Source: Capra hircus (lineage: Eukaryota; Chordata; Mammalia; Artiodactyla; Bovidae). Taken from it: a stretch of DNA of 64,000 nucleotides. Every line of letters begins with the position of its first letter. The stretch's first letter is position 1. Of the stretch, positions 1 through 11,900 are shown in pieces. The notes under the pieces were generated by a model, which was given only the letters and a program-made list of their open reading frames with translations, did no database searches and was not told the DNA's origin. Both the position numbers and the translations under genes were made by a program. Where the stretch lies: NCBI RefSeq assembly GCF_001704415.2, contig NC_030811.1, positions 186,001 to 250,000 on the forward strand, read 5' to 3'.

Positions 1-594
1 TGTGTAAGATGTTCTGCAGGGGGTTGTATAGGGTGTTGTATAGGATATTGTATAGGGTGTTGTATAGGATATTGTATAGGCTGTTGTATAGGATGTATAG
101 GGTGTTGTATAGGGTGTTGTATAGGGTGTTGTATAGCATGTGTAGGGTGTACAGGATGTTTAATAGGATGTTGTGTAGGGTGTTGTATAGGATGTTGTAT
201 AGGAGATTGTATAGGCTGGTGTATAGGGTGTTGTATAGGGTGTTGTGTAGGGTGTTGTATAGGCTGGTGTATAGGGTGTTGTATAGGGTGTTGTGTAGGG
301 TGTTGTATAGGCTGGTGTATAGGGTGTTGTATAGGGTGTTGTGTAGGGTGTTGTATAGGCTGGTGTATAGGGTGTTGTATGGGGTGTTGTATAGGGTGTA
401 TAGGGTGTTGTATAGGGTGTTGTATAGGGTGTTGTATAGGGTGTATAGGGTGTTGTATAGGGTGTTGTATAGGGTGTTGTATAGCATGTATAGGATGTAC
501 AGGATATTTAATAGGATGTTGTATAGGGTGTTGTGTAGGGTGTTGTATAGGCTGGTGTATAGGGTGTTGTATAGGGTGTTGTGTAGGGTGTTGG
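1..594. repeat. 12-bp minisatellite with 48-bp higher-order unit
   Basis: Tandem copies of a unit close to GGGTGTTGTATA (12 bp). Variants containing GGCTGGTGTATA recur at 214, 262, 310 and 358, exactly 48 bp apart, showing a four-unit higher-order repeat. It begins at or before the window edge. Because 12 is divisible by three, long repetitive open frames appear, but they are by-products. Confidence 0.95.
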
Positions 595-730
595 ATTGGA
601 GAAGGCAATGGCAACCCACTCCAGTGCTCTTGCCTGGAGAATCCCAGGAACGGGAGAGCCTGGTGGGCTGCTGTCTAAGGGGTCGCACAGAGTCGGACGC
701 GACTGAAGCAGCTTAGCAGCAGCAGCAGCA
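595..730 (+). mobile_element. BovA/Bov-tA SINE fragment inside the minisatellite
   Basis: Recognisable SINE body (GGAGAAGGCAATGGCAACCC through GTCGGACGCGACTGA) with a (GCA)n tail. It is 5'-truncated, lacking the tRNA-like head. Confidence 0.9.
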
Positions 731-812
731 TAGGCTGTTGTGTAGGGTGTTGTATGGGATTTTGTACAGGATGTTGTATAGGATGTATAGGCTGATGTAT
801 AGGATGTTCTCA
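731..812. repeat. Remainder of the 12-bp minisatellite
   Basis: The same GTGTTGTATAGG-type units resume after the SINE, so the SINE inserted into an existing array. Confidence 0.9.
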
Positions 813-2221
813 GGCCCTGAAGAGAGCAACAACCAAGTACCCATGAGTGGCCAGGAGGAGGCCACTCAGAGGGGTGTTTCCCCAACACCCACAGCATGGA
901 AGAAAAGGGCAGGACTGTTTGTGGAGTGGGTGTCTTTGGGGAGAGCCCTCGGAACACCCTGTGATTTCTGCCCCACTGTGGAGGGAAGGGAGGCCCCCCA
1001 GTCCCAGGGGACGCAGGGATGAGAGGTGACGGGCAGCCACCCCACTGCAGCTGGCAGGGAGGTCTGCTGGGTCTGTAACTGTCCTCTGCCGGGGAGGACA
1101 GCCCCCAGAGCAGAGTCCAGAACGGGTCAGAGCCAACGTTTGGGGTGAGGAGCCTCTGGGCTGTGGGAAGTGGAGGTGCTGGATTCTAAGGGGAGCCCAG
1201 AAGACCACCACCAGCAGAGTGGCCCCAGGCTGCCCTTGGCCCCCCACGCTGGGCCACTGGCCTGAAATAAGCTGGGGTCTGGGAGGCACGTTCGCTAGGA
1301 ACCAGGCTGCACCTTGGAGCAGGGGCCACGGGGGCCGTTCCACCCCTGGCACGACATGCTGTCGGCCAGGGACTAGCCGGAGCAGGCACGGGCTCCCAGC
1401 GCCGCGCACATCTCCCCGCACCTGGACTGAGGCCCACGCAAACGCACACCCAGCACGTGTGCAGCGCTCGTGGGTTAAGATCGCACACCTGGAAGGCCTT
1501 GTAGGATTGTAAGGGCATCTCCATGAATGGCCGAGACGTTCCAAGTGGACAGAGGCAGGTGTCACGGGAAGTGGCCTGCAGCCCGTGGCCTTAAGACTCC
1601 TGAGACTCACTAGGTGTGGACCCCCAGGTATGAGGCAGAGTGCCTCCAGGGGTCGGCAGGTCCTCCCGGCTCTGATGTCCTCGGGTCCTCTTAGTGAGCC
1701 CCAGCTGGCCCTGCCCCACAGTCCTTGTTCTCCAGGCAGAGCCCTGGCACTGACTGTCAAGGCTCACGAGGAGAATGGCAGGCGCAGTGAGGAATCGTGG
1801 CAGTCATTCTCAGCCTGCTTTGTTCCCGCTGGGAGAGTCTAGTAGTTAGTGTGGCCTGAATCACCCAGACCGGAACTCAGGGGACAGGAGGGCCCCGACG
1901 TCAGAGCCGTCCTGCGGCACCGACCCGCCAGCCGGTCTCCTGTCCTCAGCCCAGCGGCGGGCTTGTGGCCCTCACACGGGTGGCCCCACAGGAGTGCCAG
2001 GGTCGGGGGCCCTGGGGGCCACTCGCCACCCAGGAGGCCCAGGCTGGTCAGCGATACTCCATCTGGCCCAGGCCAAGACCACCAGCCCGGCGCTGCCACT
2101 GACGGCCAGGGCAAAAGCAGCCTCACTGAGCTGGGCGCCCACTGGATGTCTACCCTGCCCCACCCCACACAGGTCATGCAGAGGCGCTGCAGGCGGGGCT
2201 GGGGGTCCCTGCCGCATCACT

Positions 2222-2610
2222 CAGCCCAGTCACTTAGTTGTGTCTGAATCTCTACGACACCAGGAACCACAGCACGCCAGGCCTCCCTGTCCATCACCCT
2301 CTACCGAAGCTTGCTCAAACTCATATCCATTGAGTCGGTGATGCCATCCAACCATCTCATCCTTTGTGGTTCCCTTCTCCTCCTGCCTTCAATCTTTCCC
2401 AACATCAGAGTCTTTTCAAATGAGTCAGTTCTTCCCATCAGGTGGCCAAAGCATTGGGGTTTCAGCTTCAGCATCAGTCCTTCCAATGAATATTCAGGAC
2501 TGATCTCCTTTAGGATGGACTGGTTGGATCTCCTCGCAGTCCAAAGGACTCTCGAGAGTCTTCTCCAATACCACAGTTCAAAAGCATCAGTTCTTTGGTG
2601 CTTGTCACCT
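2222..2610 (-). mobile_element. BovB LINE 3' fragment
   Basis: Antisense copy of the BovB 3' end, covering the conserved end of the ORF (HLMGRTDSFEKTLMLGKIEG, then RMRWLDGITDSMDMSLSKLR on the minus strand). 5'-truncated and non-functional. Confidence 0.9.
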
Positions 2611-3539
2611 CCAGTGAGGACATGGCCATCAGGGGTCAGGGCGGTGGTGGCCGGGTGGGGCTCCGGTCCCGCCCTCCCTGTGTGCACCCGTGAGCAGGAA
2701 AAGCAGTGCCCCTGCAAGCTCTGCCTAGAGAAACTGCAGGGCCTGGGTAGTGAGACTCACGTGGTTTTCTGGAAAGCGATGTTTATGTCATCGAAACAAT
2801 GAGAAAATAAATCCAGGCGTCAAAACACCACCAGTACCCCCGTCTGTGGTAGTGTGACTTGCCCGGAGATAGCTTGGAGAGAAAGTTGGTTTTGGGGAAC
2901 AAGGGGATTAGGGTTCTCTCCATGATGGTGGGTACCCCCGCTGAAGACTCCCGTCTGGAGGGTGAATTGCCGCTGTCCCCGTGGAGCTCCAGCATATCTG
3001 GAGGCCCGTGTTCCAATCGTAGCCCGTCCCACACTCTCCATCAGTGCCTCCAGCGTGTTCTGTATGAGATGCCGAGGAGTTTCGGGCATGTCTGGAGGCT
3101 GCACCCTGCGTCAGGTCAGTTTTCCTGAACCGCTTGGGCTAGGAGATTATTTCAGGGCAATAAACTGCCCTCCCAAGAGGAGCTTACGAAGCCCAGCACC
3201 AGTGTCCGCTGGGCTCCTATGCTTTCTTTTCTGGTGACCCTGGTGGGAAGCTCTTTGCTCAAGGCTCCCTGCCACCTCCTCCCTGCAACCGCAGGGACCA
3301 CTTTGCCGAGCTTACAATGTATCGTCACCGCCCACATCTGCTACTCAACCAACGGCTTAGTTAAACAGTATGTAAGCTGACAGGTACCAAAAGGCACTTG
3401 TTTCTGGAAAAACCAGTTTGTGTGCTTTGGAAAAACTAGGAAAGTGAGTTGCTAAGCAGCCACAGAGTTAGAGGTGAGAATGATGGCTGGGAATGTCTGG
3501 AAATCTGGTTTTGCGAAACAAAGTTTCTCCAGGCTCCAG

Positions 3540-3676
3540 TCTCCATGGGGTTCTCCAGGCAAGGGCACTGCAGGGGTCACCACTCCCTCCTCCAGGGGAT
3601 CTGCTGGGGTCAAGCCCACATCCCCCCTGCGTTGGCGGGCGGGCTCTTTACCAGCAACACCACCTGGGAAGCCCCG
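3540..3676 (-). mobile_element. Bov-tA SINE
   Basis: Antisense SINE with the tRNA-like head (GGGAAGCCC end, diverged box regions); 3' end truncated. Confidence 0.8.
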
Positions 3677-4414
3677 TCTCTCTCAACAGCTAGCATCAGG
3701 CTTTGCAGCAGAACAAGGCAAGCTTCTCTCGGGAGGAACACCGGGTGGTCCCCAACTGCAGTTCTCAGAGTGACTCCGCCCGTCTCAGGTGGCCTGGTTG
3801 GTTGGGGCCTCCCCTGGGCGCTGCTCCAGCAGGTGGCCTAAGCAGAGCTTCCAGACACTTGGCAGGCTGGGGGAGGCTGGAGTTCCCAGAGTTCAGAATT
3901 CACACTCAGTGTGATTCTTCCAAACTTAGCTGGCCCAAGCCCCGGGTCCTGGGGTCCAGGCCCTTCAAGGGCAGTGCCCACTTCCCTTCTCCCGCAGCCT
4001 CTTCTGCGCCCCCTTCTCCGCCTGAGTCTTTAAGACACATGTGCTGTCTGTCTGCAGTTTTATGAGCTCTAGGAACTGCCCTTTCTGATTTCTCGACTGT
4101 CATTTTCATGAGGTTTGGAAGGTGGAGAGAGAAGCTCATGTGTTCCCCGTTATCTATGGCTTGTGCTCAGACTCACTGCGCAGGTAAACCCCCCACCACT
4201 GCCCCCTGCTCACCCACACACCCCCAGGCCCGCAGGCCACACTGTCCACCCGACTGGGAGAGTGTTCCTACTGACATCTTTGTCCTGATGACTTATTCTA
4301 ATTAATTTTTCAGAAAGCAACATTTTCTTTAAATATGTAAGCTACTGTAGTATAAATTTATGTACTCAATCTTTGGTATGTAATTCAGTTTGTAGGATGA
4401 GTGTATTTTCATTT

Positions 4415-4817
4415 TGGTGCTTCCCTGGTGGCTTAGATGGTAAAGAATTGCCCCGCAGTGCAGGAGATCTGGGGTCGATCCCTGGGTCAAGGAGATCCCC
4501 TGAGGAAGGAAATGGCTTTTATGGACTCTGACTTCAAGGACAGTTTGCAGCTTTAAATATCTGATAAGACTGAGTTGATTGCAGCAGTCAAGATGATATA
4601 TTGGTGATGAAATTTAGGCTACCTTCATGGAGTTATCTAATAACTTAATTAGCACAACATCAAAGCCTAAATCATTTTTCAGATCTCTTATTTTGCATGA
4701 TAACCACCCCATGAGGGGTGGTATTCTTGCCTGGAGAGTCTCACGAACAGAGGAGCCTCGTGCGTATAGTCCATCGAGTTACAAAGAATCGGACAGGACT
4801 GAGTGACTCAGCACACA
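4415..4817 (+). mobile_element. Bov-tA SINE split by a 0.2-kb insertion
   Basis: Head (4415-4516) and tail (4719-4817) of one SINE, flanked by an 11-bp target-site duplication with one mismatch (TATTTTC-A/G-TTT at 4404 and 4818). The middle is replaced by about 202 bp that is not SINE sequence. About 14 bp of SINE, corresponding to AACCCACTCCAGT, are missing. Confidence 0.85.
4516..4717 (+). repeat. Inverted duplication, left arm (inside SINE)
   Basis: About 202 bp matching the reverse complement of 5229-5430 at roughly 93% by eye. It ends abruptly at SINE sequence on both sides. See the findings. Confidence 0.88.
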
Positions 4818-5228
4818 TATTTTCGTTTTCTTTGTAAAAGCCTTTAGAAAGATATTTTCAACTTTTTTGCAAAATCTGGTTTGGAGCCAACTTTTCATTA
4901 TCTGTTTTCATAGAAGTAAAACATTCCTGTGGTCAAACCAAAACTATATCCCGGTTATCGTACAGGTCTGGATGGCATGCCAGACAGCAGAAATGTTGCT
5001 TCTCTGTTTTAACTGAAACCAGCACACTGCTCCTCCAATACTGAAGTTTTCCTGAAATGTAAGATTTAGAGGTCACAAAACATAGTAGAAACACCTTGAA
5101 CTTGCAGTAAAAAATCCCTGGGTTCAAGGATTCATTATCTGTTTGTTTCAAGTTGAGAGGTCCTGGCACTGTTTGAACCTCAGTGCTCGTTGTTGGTGAG
5201 ATGCTTAATGCAATGCTTGTGTGAATTA

Positions 5229-5430
5229 CCCTCATGGGGTGGTTATTACGCAAAATAAGAGATCTGAAAAATGTTTTAGGCTTTACCGTTGTGCTAATTA
5301 AGTTATTAGATAACTCCATGAAGGTAGCCTAAAAATTCATCACCAATAATCATCTTGACTGCTGCAATCAACTAAATCTTATCAGATATTTAAAGCTGCA
5401 AATTGTCCTTGAAGTCAGAGTCCATAAAAG
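5229..5430 (-). repeat. Inverted duplication, right arm (likely source)
   Basis: Reverse-complement partner of 4516-4717, separated from it by about 0.5 kb. It runs without a break into flanking unique sequence, which suggests it is the original copy. Confidence 0.88.
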
Positions 5431-5836
5431 TACAAAGGTGAGTGCCTCGGGGGACCCTCACCTCCGAGACTTACACAGATACCGGTGGTGCCCACTGCGT
5501 CACAGGGGCAAGCACATCATCAGGAAGAAGCACCGATTCTGCTGAAATTCAAAAGTGCACAGTGCACGCTGGGTGCCTCAGATTCATCCCTTCACACTCA
5601 CTCATTTCTGCAGAGCTGATCACTGTGAACCAGTGCAAAGCATGTTCCAGTGATAATCGTGGTGCGAGTCTGTTTCACAGGAGAGTGATTTGCAGTCTAA
5701 TCATCTAATTGACGGGCTCTCTATTTGCAAAGCTTCAGAGCAGACCTGGCCCCACCGCTCTGGGTGCCACACGCGCAGCCGGAGGGAGCTGCCTGAGGTG
5801 GGCAGTGGGCCTCGCTCACTCCTGTCTCCCCTGCAG

Positions 5837-5944
5837 CCTGCAGCGGCATCTGGGACAACATTACTTGCTGGCGCCCCGCAGATGTCGGCGAGACCGTCAC
5901 GGTGCCCTGTCCAAAATTGTTCAGCAATTTTTACAGCAAACCAG
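5837..5944 (+). CDS. VIPR2: VIPR2 exon 3, N-terminal hormone-binding domain
   Basis: 108 nt. The first two bases complete codon 51, then come 35 codons (residues 52-86), and the last base opens codon 87. It follows a CTGCAG acceptor and ends before GTACTG. It encodes the middle of the secretin-family ectodomain: C52, the WDNITCW block with an N-glycosylation sequon at N58, C61 and W62, then PCP with C75. In the family these cysteines form part of the three-disulfide fold that grips the C-terminal helix of VIP or PACAP. The two-base start shows that at least one coding exon lies upstream. Confidence 0.96.
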
Positions 5945-8900
5945 GTACTGTTCTGCTGTGTCATTTTTGAGCTTTTCGGGGGTTTTGGTCGGAGGGACCA
6001 ACTTCTCCACGGAGGCACAAGAAGCAGGGCGTCGGTGTCCACAACCTGGTGGGTCAGGGAGCAGCTGTGCTGACCTGGCCTTAGAGCTTGGGAGGACAGA
6101 ATGCCTGCTGCCAGGCCGTCCACCCACAGCACACGCGGAGGCGGACGGGAGACCCCGAGCAGGAGTGCAGGTGTCCAGTGCAGACGAGGGGCCGCAGGCA
6201 CCAGGCAGGGGGAGAGCAGGGACCCTTGCCTCACCTGGGCACCCATGGCCCTCAGAGCATGTCCTCCAGGGTGTCCCTTGCTGGCCTGGGACACACTCTC
6301 TCCCTCACAACAAACGTCTCCCTCCTGGACCGACTCTGGGTTCTCAGCCCCTGAACACCTGCAGGAGGCGCTCATGGAGCCAAGGGCTGCCTCTTGCCGG
6401 GGCTTGCTCTGCACACAGACCGTGAAAACCCGGTTATTTGAGAAATACACCTGTTTGTTTTTTTTTTTTAAGTTGTAGGTGGGAAATTGTGGGGGGGTGG
6501 GTGGGTGGGAATCTCCAGACATTGGTGCATGTTGTCATAGCAACTATGCCAGTGGGCCCTGGGGCCTGCAGAAGGTCCCCCCAAGCAGGTCTAGGATGGG
6601 GGTGGGAACGGGCCGCAGAAGACTCTGCCTCTGGGTGGGGAGCTGGGCTGGGTGTCGCTCCGAGGCAGGTCTTTGAAAGGAGCGGTGTCAAACCTCCAGG
6701 TGCAGGAGGGCCAGGTTCAAGGACTCTGAGATCTGTTCTGATGAATGGACGAAGGCCCTCAGGGGTTCTCCCCCATGGGGGAAGGTGCTGCACTCTGCAT
6801 CCAGCAGCAAGAGGGCCCAGCCCTGCGTTCTGCCTGCTTCTCTCTAGAAGCCGCAGGGCTGGTCTTCAGAGGGCTGCAGGGCTCGTCATGACCTGCCCCG
6901 ACTCGAGCCTGAACGGGACCCGGGATGGGAGCTCTTCCCGGGGGCTGGTGCCTCGTGGAGCCCGCCACAGTTCCAGCCTCGCCCCCGAGCCAGGATCCTC
7001 CGAAGCAGGGTCGGAGCCCAGCGGTCAGTGCTCAGAACCAGGCACTGTGACTATGGCCCTACGGGACAGTCACGCTCAGCCATGCACTGAGCAGCAAGGA
7101 GAAGAGTGGGAAAAACGCTAGTCTCTCAGTCGTGTCTGAGTCCTTGAGACCCTAAGGACTGTAGTGACCCCCGGGCTCCTCTGTCCATGGGATTCTCCAA
7201 GCAAGAATGCTGGAGTGGGCTGCCATGCCCTCCTCCGGGGGATCGTCCCCACTCAGGGACCGAACCTGTGTCTCTTGCACAGCAGGAGGACTCTGCCCTC
7301 CGAGCTATGAAGGGTGTGCAGTCAGCTTCGGGGGTGCTGGGGGGTGCCTGTCACCACTGTGCTGAGAACCCCCCATGAACCGCAACTCAGGACGGCCGGG
7401 ATAGGGAGTGGCCTGGAGATACGGGGGCCCTGCAGCAGGGGGAGGTCCCACAACGAGTGACGCCCCTGGAGAGCAAGGTTCTCACAGACCCTGGTGGGGA
7501 GACCCTCTAACTGTGCGCCTGCCTCGGCCACTGCCTCGGCCCCGCCCCTCACGGCCCCACCCACTGCTCCGCCCCTCCACTTTGCCCCGCCCCCTAGCCA
7601 CCCCGCCCCCTGGCCTTCCAGACCTCAGGGTACAGTCCCAAAGGCAGGTGGGCCGCAAGCGTGCTGTGCACTTGAGGAGTTGACTGCCCAGTCCTGAAAC
7701 AGGCCGCTTGCTCTAGGCTGTGGGCCACCGGTGGGCCACCTTCGTTAAGCGTCAGGTTTCTCGTCCACAGCAAGGGATCGTCGCAGGGCCTCCTCGTGAG
7801 ATGTCAGGGTTGCATGAGTTACAAAGAGCCCCGCGCCCTGCTCCACCATCGCTCTTCTCTGTTCCCGACTCCAGCCGGCAGGACAGGGTGACCGGGGTCT
7901 GGCTGCAGACCCTTCTCACTTGACAGGATACACCCTGTTTACTTCCACTCTGCTCTGTTAACTTCATCCCACGTGACCACCATCACGTGCCCGTGCTTTG
8001 TCGGAGAACCTGCTCCCTCCAGCCACTGAGGGCCCCCGAAATGCAAGACAACTGCCCAGGTTCCACGGGTCAGGAGGCCCTGAACAGCGGGCACCCTGGT
8101 CCAGGCCCTGACCCTCACCGGCCCGAGGGAGAGACAGGCCCCGAGGCGCAGGTGCAGGCCATGGACACTCAGATCAGACCCATGGCGTTCACTTTCCAGG
8201 AAACATAAGCAAGAACTGCACCAGTGACGGGTGGTCAGAGACATTCCCGGATTTCATGGACGCGTGTGGCTACAGCGACCCTGAGGATGAGAGCAAGGTA
8301 AGCACCTTGTTCACATCTCCTTCCACTTCCGGTCAAATCCAGCCAGGGCCCTATTTCAGCTCAGCTGCCTGGGCTTAGGAATCGTGACGGTTCTGTAGGG
8401 TTGGGGTAGGGAGGCCTCGTCAGCCTGCTGCGTCTGGAAAGTGACCCCAGAGTGGCGGCGCTTGCTGAGCCCAGCTGTAATGCGTGTCCTTTCTGCTGTG
8501 AGGGTTTCTTGTTCCCTTGGAGATGTCGCCACAATACAGGCTCTCAAGACGCTGTGAAGCTGTTTTCTCAGCCTTGAGCCAGCTGCAGGGACGGGACCAA
8601 GCTTGGAGCATCTGTGCAGATATGGAGCCAGTGTGCCTGGCCGGCGCTGCCCCGGTTCAGCACCTGCTGGTGATGCTCTCAGGCTGGGTCCAGACTTGGC
8701 CCAGGGCAGGTGAGGGGCGAGAAGAGCCCCTCCTCCAGGAACAACTGCAGCTCCGCTGAAGCCTGCCCTGGGCCTTCTGTAAACTCCCCAGCGCCGGCAC
8801 GCTCACCCAGCCGTGGCCGTGATGGGGGTCATTTTGTTTACCACCAGAAACCAGCCCACTGTCTCCCCTCAGGCCCTGTCACTAGGACCATGACCTTGTG

Positions 8901-11900
8901 TGGACAGGGAAGAACCTTAGGAGCCCCAGGTTGGGCCTCGTTCAGACGTCTGTTCCCTGCCAGCTTCGGGTGTTTGGTTCAGTCGCTCAGTCGTGTCCGA
9001 CTCTTTGCGACCCCTTGGACTACAGCACACCAGGCCTAACTGTCCATCACCAACTCCTGGAGTTTACTCAAACTCATGTCTATCAAGTCAGTGATGCCAA
9101 CCAACCATCTCCTCCTCTGTTGTCCCCTTCTCCTCCTGCCTTCAATCTTTCCCAGCATCAGGGTCTTTTCAAGTAAGTCAGTTCTTCACATCAGGTGGCC
9201 AAAGTATTGGAGTTTCAGCTTCAGCACCAGTCCTTCCAATGAATATTCAGGGTTGATTTCCTTTAGGATGGACTGGTTGGATCTCCTTGCAGTCCAAGAG
9301 GCTCTGAAAAGTCTTCTCCAACACCACAGCTCAAAAGCATCAATTCTGTGGTGCTCAGCTCTCTTTACGTTCCAACTCTCACATCCATACATGACTACTA
9401 GAAAAAGCATAGCTTTGACTAGGTGGACCTTTGTAGGTAATGTCTCTGCTTTTTAATATGCTATCTAGGTTGGGTCATAGCTTTTCCTCCAAGGAGCAAG
9501 CATCTTTTAATTTCATGGCTGCAGTCACCATCTACAGCAATTTCGGAGCCCAAGAAAATAAAGTCTGTCACTGTTTTCATTGTTTCCCCTTCTGTTTGCC
9601 ATAAAGTGATGGGACCAGTTGTCACGATCTTAGTTTTTTGAATGTTGAGTTTTAAGCCAGCATTTTCACTCTCCTCTTTCACTTTCATCAAGAGGCTCTT
9701 TAATTCTTCTTCACTTTCTGCCATAAGGATGGTGTCATCCGAGGTTATTGGTATTTCTCCTGGCAATCTTGATTCCAGCCTGTGGTTCCTCCAGCTCAGC
9801 TTTTCTCATGATGTACTCTGCATATAAGTTAAATAAGCAGGGTGACAATATACAGCCTTGACGTACTCCTTTTCCTATTTGGAACCAGTCTGTTGTTCCA
9901 TGACCAGTTCTAACTGTTGCTTCTTGACCTGCATACAGATTTCTCAGGAGGCAGGTCAGGTGCTCTGATATTCCCATCTCCTTCAGAAGTTTCCACAGTC
10001 TGTTGTGAGCCACACAGTCCACCCACTGTGTGTGGGGCTCATTCAAAGAGCCTGGGGGCTGCCTACCGCCCAAGCAGGAGCCCAGAGAACCTTGGCAGAA
10101 GCCTGTCTGTGGGGCTGATGCCCCCTCTCCCGCCAGCCCCTCATGTCAGTCCCCAGGTGAGACCCGCAGGAACATTGCTGCCGTCATTTTCCTGGATGAC
10201 CGAGGGGCTTCCTTTGCGCTCTTCACCGAGGTCTGTAATTTAAAGCCAGTTCCTTTCCTGTAGGATCAGGAAACCCTGGAGAAGAAGCACCTTTTTTTTT
10301 GCGTGTACCCCTCTAACTGGAAGGTCAGCCTGGTGAGCCGTGATTGGCGGTCGGGGAGGGTGACTGGGGTGCGGCTGGGTGTCCGAGCTCTGTGCGCCTC
10401 GCTGACAGGTGTGGGGTTCTACTGCGTGCGCCGGCCGCGGGGGCTCACAGCCCCTCACATCCGCCTCAGGGAGGCCCCTAGCCTACTCCTCCACCACTGC
10501 AGGTGTGTGCTTGCCAGCCACTTGCCCACCCCACACCTCATTTACCAGGTGACAGCCCACTTTATAGACGGAGAAACTGAGGTTTGGAGGAACAATGTGG
10601 CGTGGCCAGGGCCCCTGCCATTCTGACGAGAGTGAGTCCGTCTGACCCCTCCTTGGGGGCAGTTCCCGAGCCCCCGCTCCCCACACAAGGGGTAGCTGCC
10701 CAGATGCGCTGGGACCCACCTGGGCAGCCAGGCCGGGGCTGCTGACCCATCCACAGACCCACCTGGACCTGCACCCTTGGGTGCTCTGCAGGGACCCCGC
10801 AGAGAAGGGGCGGCCAGGAGGCCCCCGTGGCCCCCTGGCTGCAGCACAGAGAAGGTGGGGCCCCGGTGCTGAGCCTGCGGCTTGGGGCGCTTTCGCCGCC
10901 TCCACTGTCAGCCCCGTTGCCCAGGACAGGCTGAGCGCCGTGGCCTGCAGGCTTGCTGGAGGCCGGGCCCCCAGGCAGGCCAGAGACCACCGAGGGATCT
11001 TCACGGGCCTGTGAGCCGTCTCAGGTTCCAGACTCGCCCCACACTGCTGTTCTGCGATATAATGTGTCCAAACTGGGAACCATCCTGTCGGTGTTCTACG
11101 AGTGAGCCTTGAACTGTGTATCATTAACCCCAGTTTGAGGACCGTCCCTGTAGAGACAAGTGTCCCAGCCCTGTTCTGACCGGGAGCGAGGACAGCCCCA
11201 TGACAGCCTGGCCCCCATCACCTCACACGTGCTCCCAGACGGGCGAGGGGAGCAGCTGGAGAGCGCCCGGCCTCCTGAGCCTTGAGGGCAGGTGGGGCTC
11301 CGACACCCACCTACCATTGCCCACAGCTCCTGCCCGCCATCGCAGCCAGCCCAGCGTGTGGACCTCCCAGGCCTCAGGACCCCATGGGGGGAAGCAGAGT
11401 GTCCAAGCCCCCCCGTGCTCACAGCCTGTGCTCACATCACACATGAATGTTCCAGGAAGCCCGGCATTCCCCTCTGTCTTCAGGCGACAAAGCTCTGATG
11501 TGGCTGTAAAGGACACCCTGTGGGAACCACGTCGGCTCAGACCCCTCGAGGATGGCGCCTCTGACTTCCCGATGCTTTTCTATCCAGTGTGAAAAGCTAT
11601 TTTTGTTCTCAGTTAAACATTTCAGAGACTCTGCAAGTATCATGAGTGCATATTCCCTGCTAATGGATTAGAAACTCAAAATATTTTAATAAGAGAAAGT
11701 GAAGGAAATAATGGCACAAAGCCAAGATGAGTGACTCTCTGCCTGGGTGCAGCTCCCACGCTCGCATGCTTTGGATGCCTGGTTCTTTAGGGAGTCCGAG
11801 AGGACGAGCGCCTCAGGGCGTGGGGCTGCCCAAGCGAGGCCAGGACAGGCCATCCCGGGTGGGGAGCGAGAGCCTCAGCCCACCGACCCTCCGCGGCTCC

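Larger units (their letters stand above)
1..5836 (+). other. VIPR2: VIPR2 intron 2 (3' part)
   Basis: Non-coding stretch before the first visible exon. It holds the 12-bp minisatellite with an inserted SINE (1-812), a BovB 3' end (about 2222-2610, minus), a Bov-tA SINE (3540-3676, minus), and a split SINE with an inverted duplication (4415-5430). The remaining unique sequence shows no feature I can support. I looked for an exon encoding the residues just before the split alanine at position 51 and did not find one, so exon 2 lies left of the window. Confidence 0.85.
5945..8199 (+). other. VIPR2: VIPR2 intron 3
   Basis: 2255-nt intron, GT..AG. It contains an antisense Bov-tA SINE (7118-7302) and a cluster of GC boxes (7525-7612). 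A short T-run and a G-run stretch lie at about 6461-6510. No other feature is supported. Confidence 0.9.

Noticed and set aside
9..716. 235-codon open frame of YRVL-type repeats
   Set aside because: It is the 12-bp minisatellite read in one frame and runs into the SINE; no gene structure.
4933..5319. 128-codon minus-strand frame
   Set aside because: Overlaps one arm of the inverted duplication, has no recognisable domain and no splice or promoter support.
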